In this document: in pieces, positions 24,020 to 36,040 of the stretch
How positions within the stretch are numbered: position 1 is the first letter of the stretch
Layout of the letters: the number at the start of each line of letters is the position of its first letter
The notes under the pieces: model-generated
The model's input: only the letters and a program-made list of their open reading frames with translations
Told to the model about the DNA's origin: nothing
Databases searched by the model: none
Made by a program: the position numbers and the translations under genes
Source: Mermis nigrescens
Lineage: Eukaryota; Nematoda; Enoplea; Mermithida; Mermithidae
Direction of reading: 5' to 3'
NCBI GenBank assembly: GCA_036768485.1
Contig: JAVLUZ010000154.1
Coordinates: 41,757,646-41,821,645, forward strand
Length of the DNA: 64,000 bases

Positions 24020-25320
24020 GTCTATATCTCAAGAGCAAACAGTCAGATTGGGCTCAAATTTTCAGGGCTTGATGAACATATGCCAGGCATGTCATGCATA
24101 CAATATGTACGACGAATCTACAGTATGCCGTTTTAGTTTACTTTCTCATACAGCACTGTAACTCAAGAAATAATAGTCGGATTTTGACAAAACATGCTAT
24201 GTACAGAATTTTAGCGCACAGCCTACAGTACACCAATTTACATTACACTCTCATATAGCACTATATTTCAAGAACTAGTGGGCGGATTTAGCACAAATTT
24301 TCAGAGTAGGGTGGGAATATGTTGCATTTTTTATCTTATTGATGTAAGCATGTAATTCACAGTATGCTAGTTTTGGTTTACACTATCTCAAAAAGCACTT
24401 TAACTCAAGAACCAATGGTCAGTTAGGCTCAAATTTTCAGGGTAGAGTAGGTATACCTTAGGCATGCTATGTAAAAAATTTTAAGCGCCAAGCTACAGTC
24501 TGCCGATTCTAGTTTACACTGTTTTAAATGTAGCTATAACTTAAGAATCAATGATCAGATCAGGCTCAAGTTTTAGGTTAGGGTGGATGTACATTCAACA
24601 TGCTGTGTACAGAATTTTAGCGCGCAGCCTACAGTATACCAATTTACTTTACACTTTCTCATATTGCACTATATTTCAAGAAATGAAATTGAAATTTAGT
24701 TTAGATTTTCAGAGCAGAGGGAGTATATGTTGCATGTGTTATTTTATTGATGTAAACATGTAATCTACAGTATACTAGTGTTGGTTTACACTTCCTCATA
24801 TAGCACTATATTTCAAGAACTAGAGGGCGGACTTTTATTTTCAGAGTAGGGTGGGTACATATTGCACGTGTTATCCCATTGACATGAACATGAAATTTAC
24901 AGTATGCTAGTTTTTGTTTACACTTTCGCATATAGCACTATAAGTCAAGAACTAGAGGTTGGATTGGGCTTAAACTTTCAGTGCAGGATAAAGATATGCC
25001 AGGCATGGTATGTATACAACGTGTACGACCAACCTACAGTACGCGATTTAACTTTTACACTTTCTCATATAGTACTGTAATATAAGAACCAATTTTTTCG
25101 GATTTTGTTCAAATTTTCAGGATATGATGTAGTCATATAGGCAAGGCATTCTATGTACAGAGTTTTAGTGCATATAGTGTGCCGATTTTAGTTCACACTT
25201 TCAGGTATAGCTATAACTCAAGAGCCAATGATCAGATTAAGCTCAAATTTCCAGGTAGGATACAAATCTTAGCTGTGCTATGTACAAAATTTTAGAAGTA
25301 CCTACCTACAGTATTTTTGA
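24020..25320. repeat. Degenerate ~135-bp tandem repeat, left arm of K
   Basis: About ten diverged units, each with 'TTTACACTTTCTCATATAGCACTATA', 'TCAAGAAC', a G/C-containing box, 'GCTCAAATTTTCAG', and 'CTACAGTATGC'. Spacing is roughly 130-140 bp. The inverted counterpart is at about 26700-28400. Confidence 0.8.
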
Positions 25321-25888
25321 TTTTGGTTTATTCTGCTTGATTTTTCAGCAGTTAAAGATTAATTTTGCCAAATATTGGTCTCCCAGAGAAAAATTGTCTG
25401 CACGCACTTAGTTAAGAAACGGGGGTCAGAGTCAGTGCCATGGGAACACTACCGCCACCAGGGTCACTACTGCTACTTTAGATAGGCACTTGGCTCACTA
25501 TATAGCAAAGTATATGCTCATTGATTGATTGTTCATGAAAGTATGCATAATATTCTTTTGCTTGCTCGCTAAAATATGTAACAGATAAGCTGGAGTGGGG
25601 CAAATCACAAAGAGTGAAACATTTAAAGCCGCTGCTATTGCAAATAATGGACTGATTGAGCTGAAATCTTGGATTTAATTCGAATTAAACATGTGCTGAA
25701 AAAATGCACCTAAAATGCTGTAAGTTTGTTGACTAATTTAACTGAAAATTTGTCAAGAAAGTCTAGTATTTTTACTATTTTTGACTATTTTTACATCAAA
25801 ATACACTTTTTGCCTCATGAGATGCAAATGCCCTCAGTATATCATAAACATTAATAATTATCTTATAGATTAATGGTGTGATGGAGTG

Positions 25889-26070
25889 AAATTTTAGCAT
25901 TTCCACTTATGTCAATGCGCTCTCTAATGTACATAAGTGCTATGTCTATATTGATCATCATCAATGTGAAATTTGACCTTGATCCCCTTTGCAAGACAGA
26001 GGTTTATATGGTAAAACAACCTTGGACAGAGTGCATTCAGCCTAAATGTGCGGAGATGCTGAGGCCCAAG
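25889..26070. other. Unique loop between the arms of K
   Basis: About 180 bp with no inverted partner. It holds a 61-codon plus-strand ORF (25909-26094) that overlaps the loop. I recognise no protein and consider it chance. Confidence 0.6.
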
Positions 26071-26699
26071 CTCAATCGCACCACTAATCTCTAAGATAAT
26101 TATAAATGTTTATGATAACTGAGGGCATTTGTATCTCGTAGTTAGCATGCTAAGCCCACATTTTATGTACATGCATAACCTACCATTGAGGTATTTGAGC
26201 AAACAAACGTGCCATTTTGACGCAAAAATCGTCAAGAGTGAAAATACTAGATTTTATTGACTATGACTACAATCAACGAATTTTCAACTAAATTAGTTCT
26301 CAAACTTACAGGATTTTAGGTGCGTCTTCCCCAGCACATGTTTGATTCGAATTAAATCCAGATTTTTAGCTCAGTTATTGTCCATTATTTTTAGCTTGAT
26401 TTTAAATGTTTCCTTCTTGTGATTTGCCCTTCCAACATGTATTTACATATTTTAGCGAGCAAGCAAGTATTATGCATACAACAAATGAACAATCAATCAA
26501 TGAGCATATATACTTTGCTATATATTGAGCAAGTGCCTATCACAAAGTGGCAGTAGTATTTTTTGGTGGCGATAGCCATGGCATGACTCTGGACCCCTGC
26601 TCTTAACTAAGTGCGTGCAGACAATTTTTCTTGGGAGACTTGGCAAAATTAATCCTTAAACTGCTGAAATCAAGCAGAATAAACTAAAATCAAAATACT

Positions 26700-28400
26700 G
26701 TATGTGGACATCTAAGAACAACTAAGATTAGCCATCTACGCTGAGGTGAGCCCAATTGATCATTGGTTTTTATTGAGTTATAGCTATACCTGAAAGGTGT
26801 AAACTAAAATCGGCACACTTTATATACGCACTAAAACTCTATTTGCATATAATACCTTTTCTATATACATCATATCCTGAAAATTTGAACAAAAATCCGA
26901 CAAGACTAGCGTATTTTTGAAGTGCTATATGAGAAAGTGTAAATTAAGTGGCGTACTGTAGGTTGGTCGTACACATTAACATACATACCGTAACGCCACG
27001 TTCATCTACACTGAAAGTTTAGCTTAATCCGAACGTTCTTGACTTATAATGCCTTATATGCGAAATGCTAAACAAACTAGCATACTGTAATTTGAAAATG
27101 TTCGTAGATAGATAACACGTGCAACCTGCCTACTCTGAAAATATAAGCCAAGTCCGCCCTCTAGTTCTTGAAAATAGTGCTATATGACAAAAAAGTAAAC
27201 TAACACTGGCATGCTGTAGATTATATGTTTACATCCAATAAAAATAATACATGCACATATACTCCCTCTGCTCTGAAAATCTAAGCCAAATTCGCCCTCT
27301 GAAATTCGTGAAATATAGTGCAATATGAAAGTGTAAGTAAAATTGGTATACTGTAAACTGCGCCGCTAAATCAACACATAGCATACTGAATGTATATTCA
27401 CTTCAAGCTAAAATTTGACTTGATCTAATCATTGATTCTTTAAGTTATAGCTACATTTAAAACATTTAGTAAACTAGAATCATACTATAGGTTGCACTAA
27501 AATTTTTTACGCCTTAGCATGCCTAAAATTATACCCACTCTACCCTGAAAATTTGAGCTAACTTCAATGGTTCTTAATTAAAGGTGCTTCATGGATAGTG
27601 TAAACCAAAAACTAGCATACTATTAGTTATGTTTACATCAGTAAAATAACACATGCAACATATACTCCATCTGCTCTGAAAATATAAGCCAAATTCGCCC
27701 TCTGAATTCTTGAAATAGTGCAATATGAAAAAGTGTAAAGTAAATTGGTATACTGTAAACTGCGCGCTAAAATTCTGTACATATACATGCTGAATGTATA
27801 TTTACCCTAACCCACAAAAATTTGAGCCCGATCTGATCATTGATTCTTAAGCTTAGCTACATTTAAAACAGTGTAAACTGAATCGGCATACTGTAGGTTA
27901 AGCTAAAATTTTTACATAGCATGCCTTAGGTATAACCACTCTATCTAGAAATTTGAGCCTAACCCGACCATTGGTTCTTGAGTTAAAGTGCTTTATGAGA
28001 TAGAGTAAACAAAACTAGCATATTGTGGATTACATGCTTACATCAATATGATAAAGATGCAACATATTCCCACCCTACTCTGAAAATTTGTATAAAATCC
28101 GCCCACTAGTTCTTGAAATATAGTGCTATATGAGAGTGTGTAAAGTAAATTGGTGTACTGTAAGGCTTCGCTAAAATTCTGTTCATAGCATGATTTTGCC
28201 CATATAACTACATCATATCCTGGAAATTTGAGCAAAATCCGACTATTATTTCTTGAGTACAGTGCTGTATGAAAGTAAAAAGTAAACACGGCATACTGTA
28301 GATTCGTCATACATATTGTATGCGACATGCCTGGCATATCTTCATCAAACCCTGAAAATTTGAGCCCAATCCGACTGTTGGCTCTTGAGATATAGATAGA
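26700..28400. repeat. Degenerate ~135-bp tandem repeat, right arm of K
   Basis: The inverted counterpart of 24020-25320. Units carry CTGAAAATTTGAGC, GTTCTTGA, TATAGTGCTATATGA, AAGTGTAAA and CATACTGTAG in the reverse order. It is clearly diverged from the left arm by scattered substitutions and small indels. Confidence 0.8.
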
Positions 28401-28889
28401 CCTTTGAATTATCCTGAAAAGTTTCTCCCCCCCCGGGAATTTTTTTTCCTGGGATGGCCCCTGTCATTTAAGACTGATTGGCAGTGATAGCAAGAATTGG
28501 ACCACTGCTTATAAGTATTGTAGGGCTTGTGTTAGGGGTGGGTGCTCCCCCTCCTCCAAAAAGTTGCCGCTAGTTAGCTATAGTTCAACTATGAATACTA
28601 TAGCACTTTACACTTTACACTTACTTTAGCTTTAATCGTAGTTTAATCTTAGACCTAAACTGACACTGTGCCAACTTTCACGCTTCCACTCCTCATACTA
28701 TGTTCTATCCTTAACCATTGCAGATCCTTTTGTATTGTATGTCATAACTTTGGGGCCGAGACTCTTGGGCCAACCTCCTATACTAAAACACTGTATATGT
28801 TATAACATTAGGGCCGACTATGGGTGAAACCGGCTTCCTATCCCTTCAACGTTATGTACGTTATAACACTGGAGGAGAGAGCCAGCGTC

Positions 28890-29510
28890 AACGCCACCTT
28901 TTACTCAGTTGGCGAGGCCAGCGCCACCTTTTACCCAGTTGGTGAGGGCCAGTGCCACCTTTTGCAGTTGGTGAGGCCAGGGCCAGCGCCAGCGCATCTT
29001 TACCCAGTTGGCCGGGCCGCGCCACCTTTTACCCAGTTGGCGAGGGCCAGGGCCAGCGCCAGCACCACCTTTTACCTAGTTGGTGAGGGTCAGGGCCAGC
29101 GCCAGCGCCACTACCCAGTTGGCGAGGGCCAGGGCCAGCGCCACCTTGTGCCAGTTGGCGAGGGCCAAGCCACCTTCATCCACTTGGCGAGGGCCCAGGG
29201 CCAGCGCCAGCGCCACCTTTACCTAGTTGGGCGAGGGCCAGGGCCTGCGCCAGCGCCACCTTTTACCTAGTTGGCCAGGGACAGCGCCAGCGCCACCTTT
29301 TTACCCAGTTGAAGGCCAGGAGCCGCGCCAGCTCTGCAGTTGGCGGCCAGCGCCAGCGCCTCTGCACAGTTGGCGGGAGCCAGGGCCAGCGGCAGCGCTA
29401 CCTTTGCCTTGGCCATGGCCAAGGCCAGCGCCAGCGCCAGCGCCAAGCGCCATTGCCAGCGCCACCTTTTACCCATGCACGCCAGGGCCAGCACCAGCGC
29501 CAGCGCCACC
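28890..29510. repeat. GC-rich tandem array, right arm of K
   Basis: The inverted counterpart of 23060-23545, with units of CACCTTTTACCCAGTTGGCG followed by AGGGCCAGGGCCAGCGCCAG. It produces several long overlapping ORFs that are artefacts of a stop-free unit. Confidence 0.9.
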
Positions 29511-29559
29511 TTTTACTTATGCCCCCGGTGGGGCCACCAGCGCGCAGCTCTATTTGGAG

Positions 29560-32500
29560 TAGCGGATCGGCCGGGCGACTCTTGCGGCCGGGGCGGGGAG
29601 CCGGCGAAGGGCTTCTTGAGGGTCAGACAAGGAAAAATATTGTTGCACTGACGCACACTTGGCAGAGTGGAGCATAGGAAAAGAAATAATGAGCGACTGC
29701 TCCATTCAGTAGTAAATGGCACAGCGCAAAGTTAGGTGCGCCTTTTCATATCAAGTTTTATTGCTATTTATGTCACAAGAAACAAATTTAGTTCAGTGTT
29801 TCATTGTCTGAATCATCAACAAGGTCATGTCGCTACTATTAGCACACTCATATCATTTGAATCTTCGCTACTGCTACTGCTGCTGTGGCGATTGGATGCA
29901 ATAGGTATTGGATGTAATAAATGAGACATCAGACATTCCCATAAGGGGAGAGGGGTATAACGCCCTCAGGGTCCAAGACACAAGTCACCGTCCGACGATT
30001 TTTGGTGAAAACCTTTTGAATTTTTTTGAACTTAATTTTTAGTATGGCAAAAGTGTACCTATCTATTAGAATTTCACGAAGTGGTACATTATTTTAAATG
30101 TGAGCTAGAGTAAATTGAGAAACTATCACAATAAAACATGCATGTAATCGCTTAAAATTTTATGAGGGTCCCTCAGTATACATGTAACGGCTGGAAATCT
30201 AGGATAGGGGTCCCTCGCCATTTTTAGAAGGAGGGGTTAGTGACTAAATCAAAAATGGTAAAAACACATAAAAATAGCAAAAAAAGCACAGGTTTTTGCC
30301 AAAAAATGGGGGAGGGTGATTAAATATTTTCTGACTTTCAAGGAAGTTCGGGGCTTCAAAGCGTCGATGGGGGATGGCCCAAACCCCCGTAACTTGTATA
30401 TTTCTCGGCCATTTTCAGGGGAAGGGGGGCTACGCGGCTCCATTTTCGCAGCCGCTTACCCCCCTGAAAATCTTTAAAATTGTAGAATTTGCAATAAGGA
30501 ATTTTACACCTTTTTACAGTTTCTCCAAAAATCTTGTACATAAGTACAAAGATGGTCCTGAAAACGTCTTTGTACATCAGCAAAAATCTTCACCAAATAC
30601 AAAAAAATTGTGATTCTAAATGTGATAATTCGGCCTGAATTTAGTTGATATATTAGTTTGGCTCGAAGTGCCGAAATTTTTATGAGCTTTTGATGGAATT
30701 CACACATAAACACTCGACTGAAAAGCTAAAACAACTTGTACTACAAAATCAGAAATATAACAAAAATTGTAATATGCGAATTAAATCTTGTAATAAGCAA
30801 CACTGCGCATAGAATGGAAAAATGGAAAAATGTCAAATATTCAGAAACCCAAAAATTAGCCAAACTACTAAAGGCCGAATATGTTCTACCACATCGAAAT
30901 CGTTACTGTACCATATTAAAGTATACAAAAATTTGCATGTACAAAACAAGTGTTTTTTTGTATCCGCCAAGATTTTTCCGATGTGCAAAGACTTCAGGAC
31001 AATCTTTGTACATGTACAAAGATTTTTAGAGAAGATAAAAACTGTAAAAAGGTGGTAAATTCGAAAAAATTTTCGGCGCTTTGCTCCGATTTGAAAAACT
31101 TGTCTGTCCTATATATCTTTAAAAAGGGCAAAATTTGTACAGTCGAACTTCCGATAATGCGTACATGGGATAATGCGTTTTCTCGCATAATGAGTACAGT
31201 ATAGCTAGGTCCGGACCGAAAGGCCATGTAAAACATAAGGCAATAGCATGGGATAATGCGTACTCGGTTAATGCGTAATGCGTACAGCCGATTTCATCCA
31301 TGGGCCCATGCCTGCATGTTAAACTGCCCGGCTTAATGCATACAACATGTATTTTTTCACCTCAGATAATGCGATCAGCCTCGAAATGTTTGCGTCTCTC
31401 TGCTATCTTTGGATGTGCATCATTTTAAATTTTGATACATTTTCTTTTTCTACTAAAGTTCCTTGTTTATACGAGTGCTTTGGTCAAATTGGACTTATGT
31501 GTTGTGCGAGCCTGTTTTCTCAAATGTGTATAATTTTTAGTCTGGATCTTTAGCTTTCTTTGAAAAGCTTAGAATTCTAAAAGTTTTAGGGGAATTAAGC
31601 CTTAAACGAATTGTTATTTTTGATTGAGTCGTGGCGTTTTTCAAAAAACGAAGTTTCTCTGGGGACAAATTTAAAAATGTTGACAAATCACACGCGGAGT
31701 TCTGTGGTTATGCGAAAACTTTAGGCACATCCCGAGATGAGTGTTGCGCCTATTTGTTTTTAAAATGTGCATAATATTTAGTTTCGTGACCTGGACGATC
31801 TAGGAGAAACAGAAACGGTTCCGACTTCCGAGCTATCAGGATTAAAAACTGAGTATATCGAACATACGAATTTAATGGCACAGGACAATTGTGACACATA
31901 AAGTTGGTTCAGCGCAAATGAATGATATCGAAAATTTTTGTGACTTTAAGCGTGAAAATATGTTAAAGCAGACTTGTATTGCTATATTTTTTTCCTAAAA
32001 AAAATGATTTTATCGCATAATAGTGTATTCGCTTGTTAAAAATCCGGGGTATTCGGATAATGCGTGCACTCGGATAATGCATACAGAAGGGCTTGGTCCC
32101 TTGGGTGTACGCATTAAGCAAGTTCGACTGTATTTAGAATGGAAAAATGTCAAATTTTTAGGGCGCTTTGCGCCGTTTCTTTGTGAGACAATTTTAGTAA
32201 TTTTTGGCGTTAAAAACCCAGAAATTAGCTAAAATATACAATCAAAAATCAGAAGACCCTGTTTTACCACACTAAAATCGCTACTGTACCATATTATAGT
32301 AAGCAAAAATGTTTGAAAATATATTTATATAATATAGCTGCAAAAAATTTGTTAGCTCATACAAAGACCTTTTCGGAGATCTTTGTACAAGCACAGAGAG
32401 GCTCGTACAACAAAATAGAGTCGGCTAATAATATTCCACCACTTGATTTTCTGGTCCTCCAATTTGGAATTTCGTCCCCCTCAACATTGGACCTTAGGAA

Positions 32501-33066
32501 ACTATTTGAGACATATTAAGTTTATCGGATCGGACGCAATTCTGTAGCGTAGTTTACATTCGCCTATAATTAACTCCTCCATCCTAATAACTATTACAAA
32601 AGAAACGCGTTTTAAAAGCCCGTGGTTCCCATTCCAATTGAATGTAAAAGTGTTTTTTGTAAAAATAGTTTGTCGAAAACGCACAATTTCCAACTAGAAA
32701 TAGAACGCATTTGTCAACTCTAAATTTTTTTAGCCATGGGTATGAATGAATGAGTTAAAAGTAGCATTTAGTTTAAATAAGTTAAGTGGAGGAATTAAAA
32801 ACATGCAGATTTTCCTGAACATTTTTTCAGTAGAGGATTAGGTAAGTATACATATGGTCTAATCCAAGTACAGTTCTCAAAATTAATACTTGCTCATTGA
32901 TAAATAAGTGCCAGTATCACAGCCTGTATCAAAATACGAATTACACTAAATTTTTCCCCGGCCCCGGCCATTTTTTGACCTTGCCCCGGCCGGGGCCGGG
33001 GATGCTCAAAAATGGCCGGGGATTGCCGGGGCACGGGGCCGGGGCCGGGGCCCCGGTCGATCACTA
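29560..33066 (-). mobile_element. hAT element I, copy 2
   Basis: The ends TAGCGGATCGGCCGG and GGTCGATCACTA are inverted repeats matching I1. A perfect 8-bp duplication ATTTGGAG is at 29552-29559 and 33067-33074. Its target is the right-hand TTTGGAGT duplication of K: the TTTGGAGT 8-mer recurs at 33068-33075. So I2 jumped next to K after K inserted. It is interrupted by a pogo-like element at 31140-32130; without that insert its length is close to I1. Confidence 0.9.
31140..32130. mobile_element. pogo/Tigger-like element (TA target), inserted in I2
   Basis: The ends CAGTCGAACTTCCGATAATGCG and GCATTAAGCAAGTTCGACTG are inverted repeats, flanked by TA at 31138-31139 and 32131-32132. The CAGTCGAAC start and 'ATAATGCGTAC' subterminal repeats are typical of pogo-type Tc1/mariner relatives. 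It is 991 bp with no intact transposase seen. It is absent from I1, giving an empty-site comparison. Confidence 0.85.
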
Positions 33067-33261
33067 ATTTGGAGTAAAGATTTTTAACAAAGATGTTTAA
33101 AAGCCGCCAAAAATAAAAAATTTATATCTTTATAAATTTGTTTTTTAAATATCTAGGTATTACCGGCATTCGTGTAGCTGGTTCACATATGTATTAACAT
33201 AGTCATATTATAGGGGCGTATGTGTGCGGTCGATAGCATCTGAGGAAACGAGAGAAAGTTG

Positions 33262-33331
33262 CTGGCAGTCGGATTCGAAACGTGGACCCCCTTGCTCTAA
33301 AGTCAGAACCATAACCAATCGACTAACGCTG
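33262..33331 (-). other. tRNA-like (SINE-type) pol III promoter segment
   Basis: On the minus strand a degenerate A-box (TTAGTCGATTGGTTATGG) is followed at tRNA-like spacing by a B-box (GTTTCGAATCC). The acceptor and T-stem do not pair, so it is not a functional tRNA. It is most easily explained as a tRNA-derived SINE remnant carried inside MITE N. Confidence 0.4.
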
Positions 33332-33410
33332 GTTAATTTCGATAAAAATTGCAAGGTATTCGTGATGTTTTGCTGGTTTACCAGCTGATTAGGCTTAGGC
33401 TTAGTATCAT

Positions 33411-33541
33411 GGACTGACCAAAATGTTGGTGCCAGCGTTTAAAATAAACCTGAGTAATGGGATTGCGACGAGCGGAGCGAGCAGCAGTGCATCCCAATGC
33501 TTAGGCTTATTTTAAACTCTGGCCCACATTTTGGTCAGTCC
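33411..33541. repeat. Palindromic MITE O, nested in N
   Basis: GGACTGACCAAAATGTTGG at the left pairs with the reverse complement of CCACATTTTGGTCAGTCC at the right. Inner TTTAAAATAAACC pairs with GGCTTATTTTAAA. About 131 bp, no ORF. Confidence 0.75.
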
Positions 33542-34426
33542 ACGGATCTACTGGAAAAATCTGATGACTGCCTTATTTGTTATATACTTGACTCAAATCA
33601 AACCAGTTAGGTGGCAGCTTTCACTGGATACTACTTGCTGTATACGTACCTATAACGTGGCTATCTTAATACATATGTGAACCAGCTACACCAACGCCGG
33701 TATTTCCTATTTTTAATCATCATTTTCATGATTGTGGCCCCATTCAGCTTTAGACTCGGCTCATACATTGGCACCAATCTGACTGCACATAACTACTGTG
33801 CCTAAGCCTAAACCTGTTATTTATAATATGTTTAGTTTTTTTATTTTTTATTTATTTTTTAACAAATTATTTCAGTTCAATTCAGTTAGAGGTCATGGCT
33901 AGCAACAGTAAATCATCTAAAGTCTTATATTATCTAGCAGATAACCCTAGCTCATCATTTCATACCTTACTATCACTGAATTGTAGGTTACTTCACAGAA
34001 CCTCATAGTTTTCCTTTAGGAATTTTGACCCAGACGTACAAAAATCAGCAGCTTACGGAAAATATGGATAAATTCAATGCACTCAGATAGATTGCTCCTT
34101 TGTATCAAAGGAAATTGTAAAGAGGCATTAGAATAAGTTAATCTCCTTGCGTAATAGAATTATTGTAGCTTGGTTTTAATTTGTTTCTGTAGCCTGTAGA
34201 TTTTTTCTGCGACTAGCAATAATATATATCGTTTGGAATGGAACAGCCTAAAGATACAGAGGCGGATTAGGATCAAACCCGTATCCAGGATTTTGTTTCG
34301 AGGAGGGGAGGCATGACTTCAAAATTTTTAAAAAACATAAGAGCTTGACCAAAGGATGAATAAAAAAGACATGCGACTTCTAGAGCTGTACACTTTGTAA
34401 ATTTTGCCACCCAGATGCCTTAAAAG

Positions 34427-35471
34427 TGTAACTGCGAGAGTTACACGTATAGGCGAACTTGCCTTAGCAGTTCGCGGTAGCCATCACATAGCCAATACTA
34501 GTAGCTATCTACGATAGTGTACTGTGGGCTATGCCTTCGGTCTTCCCACTTTTTCCCCAATTTTCAATAATAAAAAACAATAAGATACTTGTCCGGTAGC
34601 ATAGAGTTAAGTGTATGATAATAGTAATTGTTTCATGCATACCGCTTGTGTAATCGATAACATTCGATCTGAGATAAAAGTGTATCAGTATTACGTTAAT
34701 TTGATCTTTGTTTATTTTACTGTAATGGTCTCTTGAGGCCAATGTAGTTAGTGTTGTTGGCAGTCTTGTTGGCCACCGTACGATTGTATAGTCGCGTACG
34801 TTTTCGTTTTTCTTTTGCATTATTTTGTTGTCCGGCTATAGGCCGTGGATTCTTCGTTCGAAATAAATTAGAGAAAACCTACCCAGGGGTTTTTGGATAT
34901 ACCGAGGGTTAGGTCGGCTATTCCCACGTCGAGGATTTCAACTCATCAGAGTGGACGGATAGGTAAATCCCATATGTTTGCTTATTCTATTTGGAAATCT
35001 TAATTCTTTTCTCAAACCAAAAATTGATCAAAAATATTATCTAATCTTTAAGGATGATTGATCAGTGTAGAGCTCGTTGTTGTTGTTTTCATAGTCTATT
35101 GTGCTACACGTATTAGGAACCAAAAACATTTCGAATCAGGCACTGATTAGAAAATAAGTTAAATATTCAACTTGAGCTTTGAGATAGGTCAACTGACCTC
35201 CGCGGCAAATTCCGAGATTAGGTAGGTAGCCTTAGGTCTTAGGGCGTAGCTGCTGAGATCACCCGACCAGAAGCAGCCAGCAATATTAGGGCTGAGGGGA
35301 TCGAAGCCGTAAGGTCTGTAAGGGTCCAAAGATCGAAAGCTATCCAGGGCTGCGCGATCGGGGCCAGCGCTAAGTGCAGACTTAAGTACCTACGTACCTA
35401 AGTAACTCTCGAAGGCAAATACACCCGTCCTATGTCGATTCATGTATACATAGGGCGGCTCTGTATTTACA
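34427..35471 (+). repeat. LTR1 of Ty3/Gypsy element
   Basis: It starts TGTAACTGCGAGAGTTACAC and ends TGTATTTACA (TG...CA, 1045 bp). By eye it differs from LTR2 at about five positions, so the element is young. An AATAAA at about 34862 could be the poly-A signal. A TGG at 35473-35475, two bases inside the internal region, is the likely start of a tRNA primer-binding site. The left flank is a truncated K-type end. Confidence 0.92.
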
Positions 35472-36040
35472 CTGGATGTTCCCTCTTTTAGGCTGCTAGC
35501 TACAGCCGAACTGATCAATCATCGTAAAATTATTTTTCGATCCAAAAATTATTATTTTGGCCATCTAAAAATGTGTAACATTTCGTTCACCTTTGTTGTT
35601 GTATCGACCGCGATCGTGGCAGTGCGCAATTTAAGTAAGCGTCCGTGGTAAAGATTTTGTGTATCGTGGTAAAGTCATTGTTATTTTTCTATTTCCGTCG
35701 GATCTCTATCGACGAAGGCAGCTCTCACGCTTGCATTTTTCTATAAACGTCGACCCTCAGGCGACGATTCATCATTTTTCTCTCTCGGTAAAGACCTAGG
35801 TGACAAAAGTCTTTACCTACCTGTTTTTCTAACCACGTACACTTTCTTGCGCTTTAGGCTTAGTCCTACCTGTTTTCGATCATTTCACGTCAGGTATATC
35901 TTACTTCACGTAAGCAAATACTATTCACGTGAAAAAACCTGTTTTTCGGATCGACAAAGGCCAAATTCGAAACATTTATTTTAGGCAAAATTTCGACGTA
36001 CTGAAATTTATTTTACCCAAGGTCATATTTTTCGACATTT
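35472..36040 (+). promoter_or_regulatory. Retroelement leader with candidate splice donors
   Basis: About 570 bp of leader lie between LTR1 and the gag frame. Two good splice-donor-like sites are CAG|GTATAT (GT at 35894) and CAC|GTAAGC (GT at 35910). Either could pair with the strong acceptor before ORF3. This role is inference from sequence only. Confidence 0.35.

Larger units (their letters stand above)
20813..29552. mobile_element. Element K: giant hAT-like foldback, 8.7 kb
   Basis: The outer ends read TAGAGCTGCACAC at the left and GCGCGCAGCTCTA at the right (inverted TAGAGCTGC). They are flanked by a perfect 8-bp duplication TTTGGAGT (20805-20812 and 29553-29560). Inside, ~23040-25888 and ~26071-29520 are inverted arms of roughly 3 kb around a ~180-bp loop. 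Each arm has a GC-rich tandem array at its outer end and a degenerate ~135-bp tandem array further in. The left side carries an extra ~0.9 kb plus hAT A2. No transposase or other protein is recognisable; the GC-rich ORFs are repeat artefacts. Superfamily is inferred from TSD length and TIR form. Confidence 0.75.
33161..33702. mobile_element. MITE N with ~50-bp inverted ends
   Basis: The left end TACCGGCATTCGTGTAGCTG continues into GTTCACATATGTATTAACATAG. The right end is its near-perfect reverse complement (CTATCTTAATACATATGTGAACC into AGCTACACCAACGCCGGTA). No target duplication was recognised. It contains MITE O and the tRNA-like segment. Confidence 0.75.
33075..34426. other. MITE-bearing intergenic DNA upstream of the LTR element
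   Basis: Besides MITEs N and O and the tRNA-like segment, this stretch holds a decayed A-type end (about 34268-34330, 'ATTTTGTTTCGAGGAGGGGAGGCAT'). It also has a K-type end at 34388 (TAGAGCTGTACACTTTGTAAATTT) that is cut off by LTR1. The rest has no feature. Confidence 0.6.

Noticed and set aside
28824..29677. Several overlapping Ala/Pro/Arg-rich ORFs
   Set aside because: Mirror copy of the same tandem array in the right arm of K; no motif and multiple open frames.
17799..33066. A single 15-kb palindromic duplication
   Set aside because: Separate target-site duplications for I1, I2 and K show at least three independent insertions; only the K arms are a true internal inverted repeat.
33262..33331. 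Functional tRNA gene
   Set aside because: A- and B-box like sequences are present, but acceptor and T-stems do not pair.
34509..34820. 103-codon minus-strand ORF conserved in LTR1 and LTR2
   Set aside because: Conservation follows from LTR identity, and it is not kept open at the matching place in the older LTR3.
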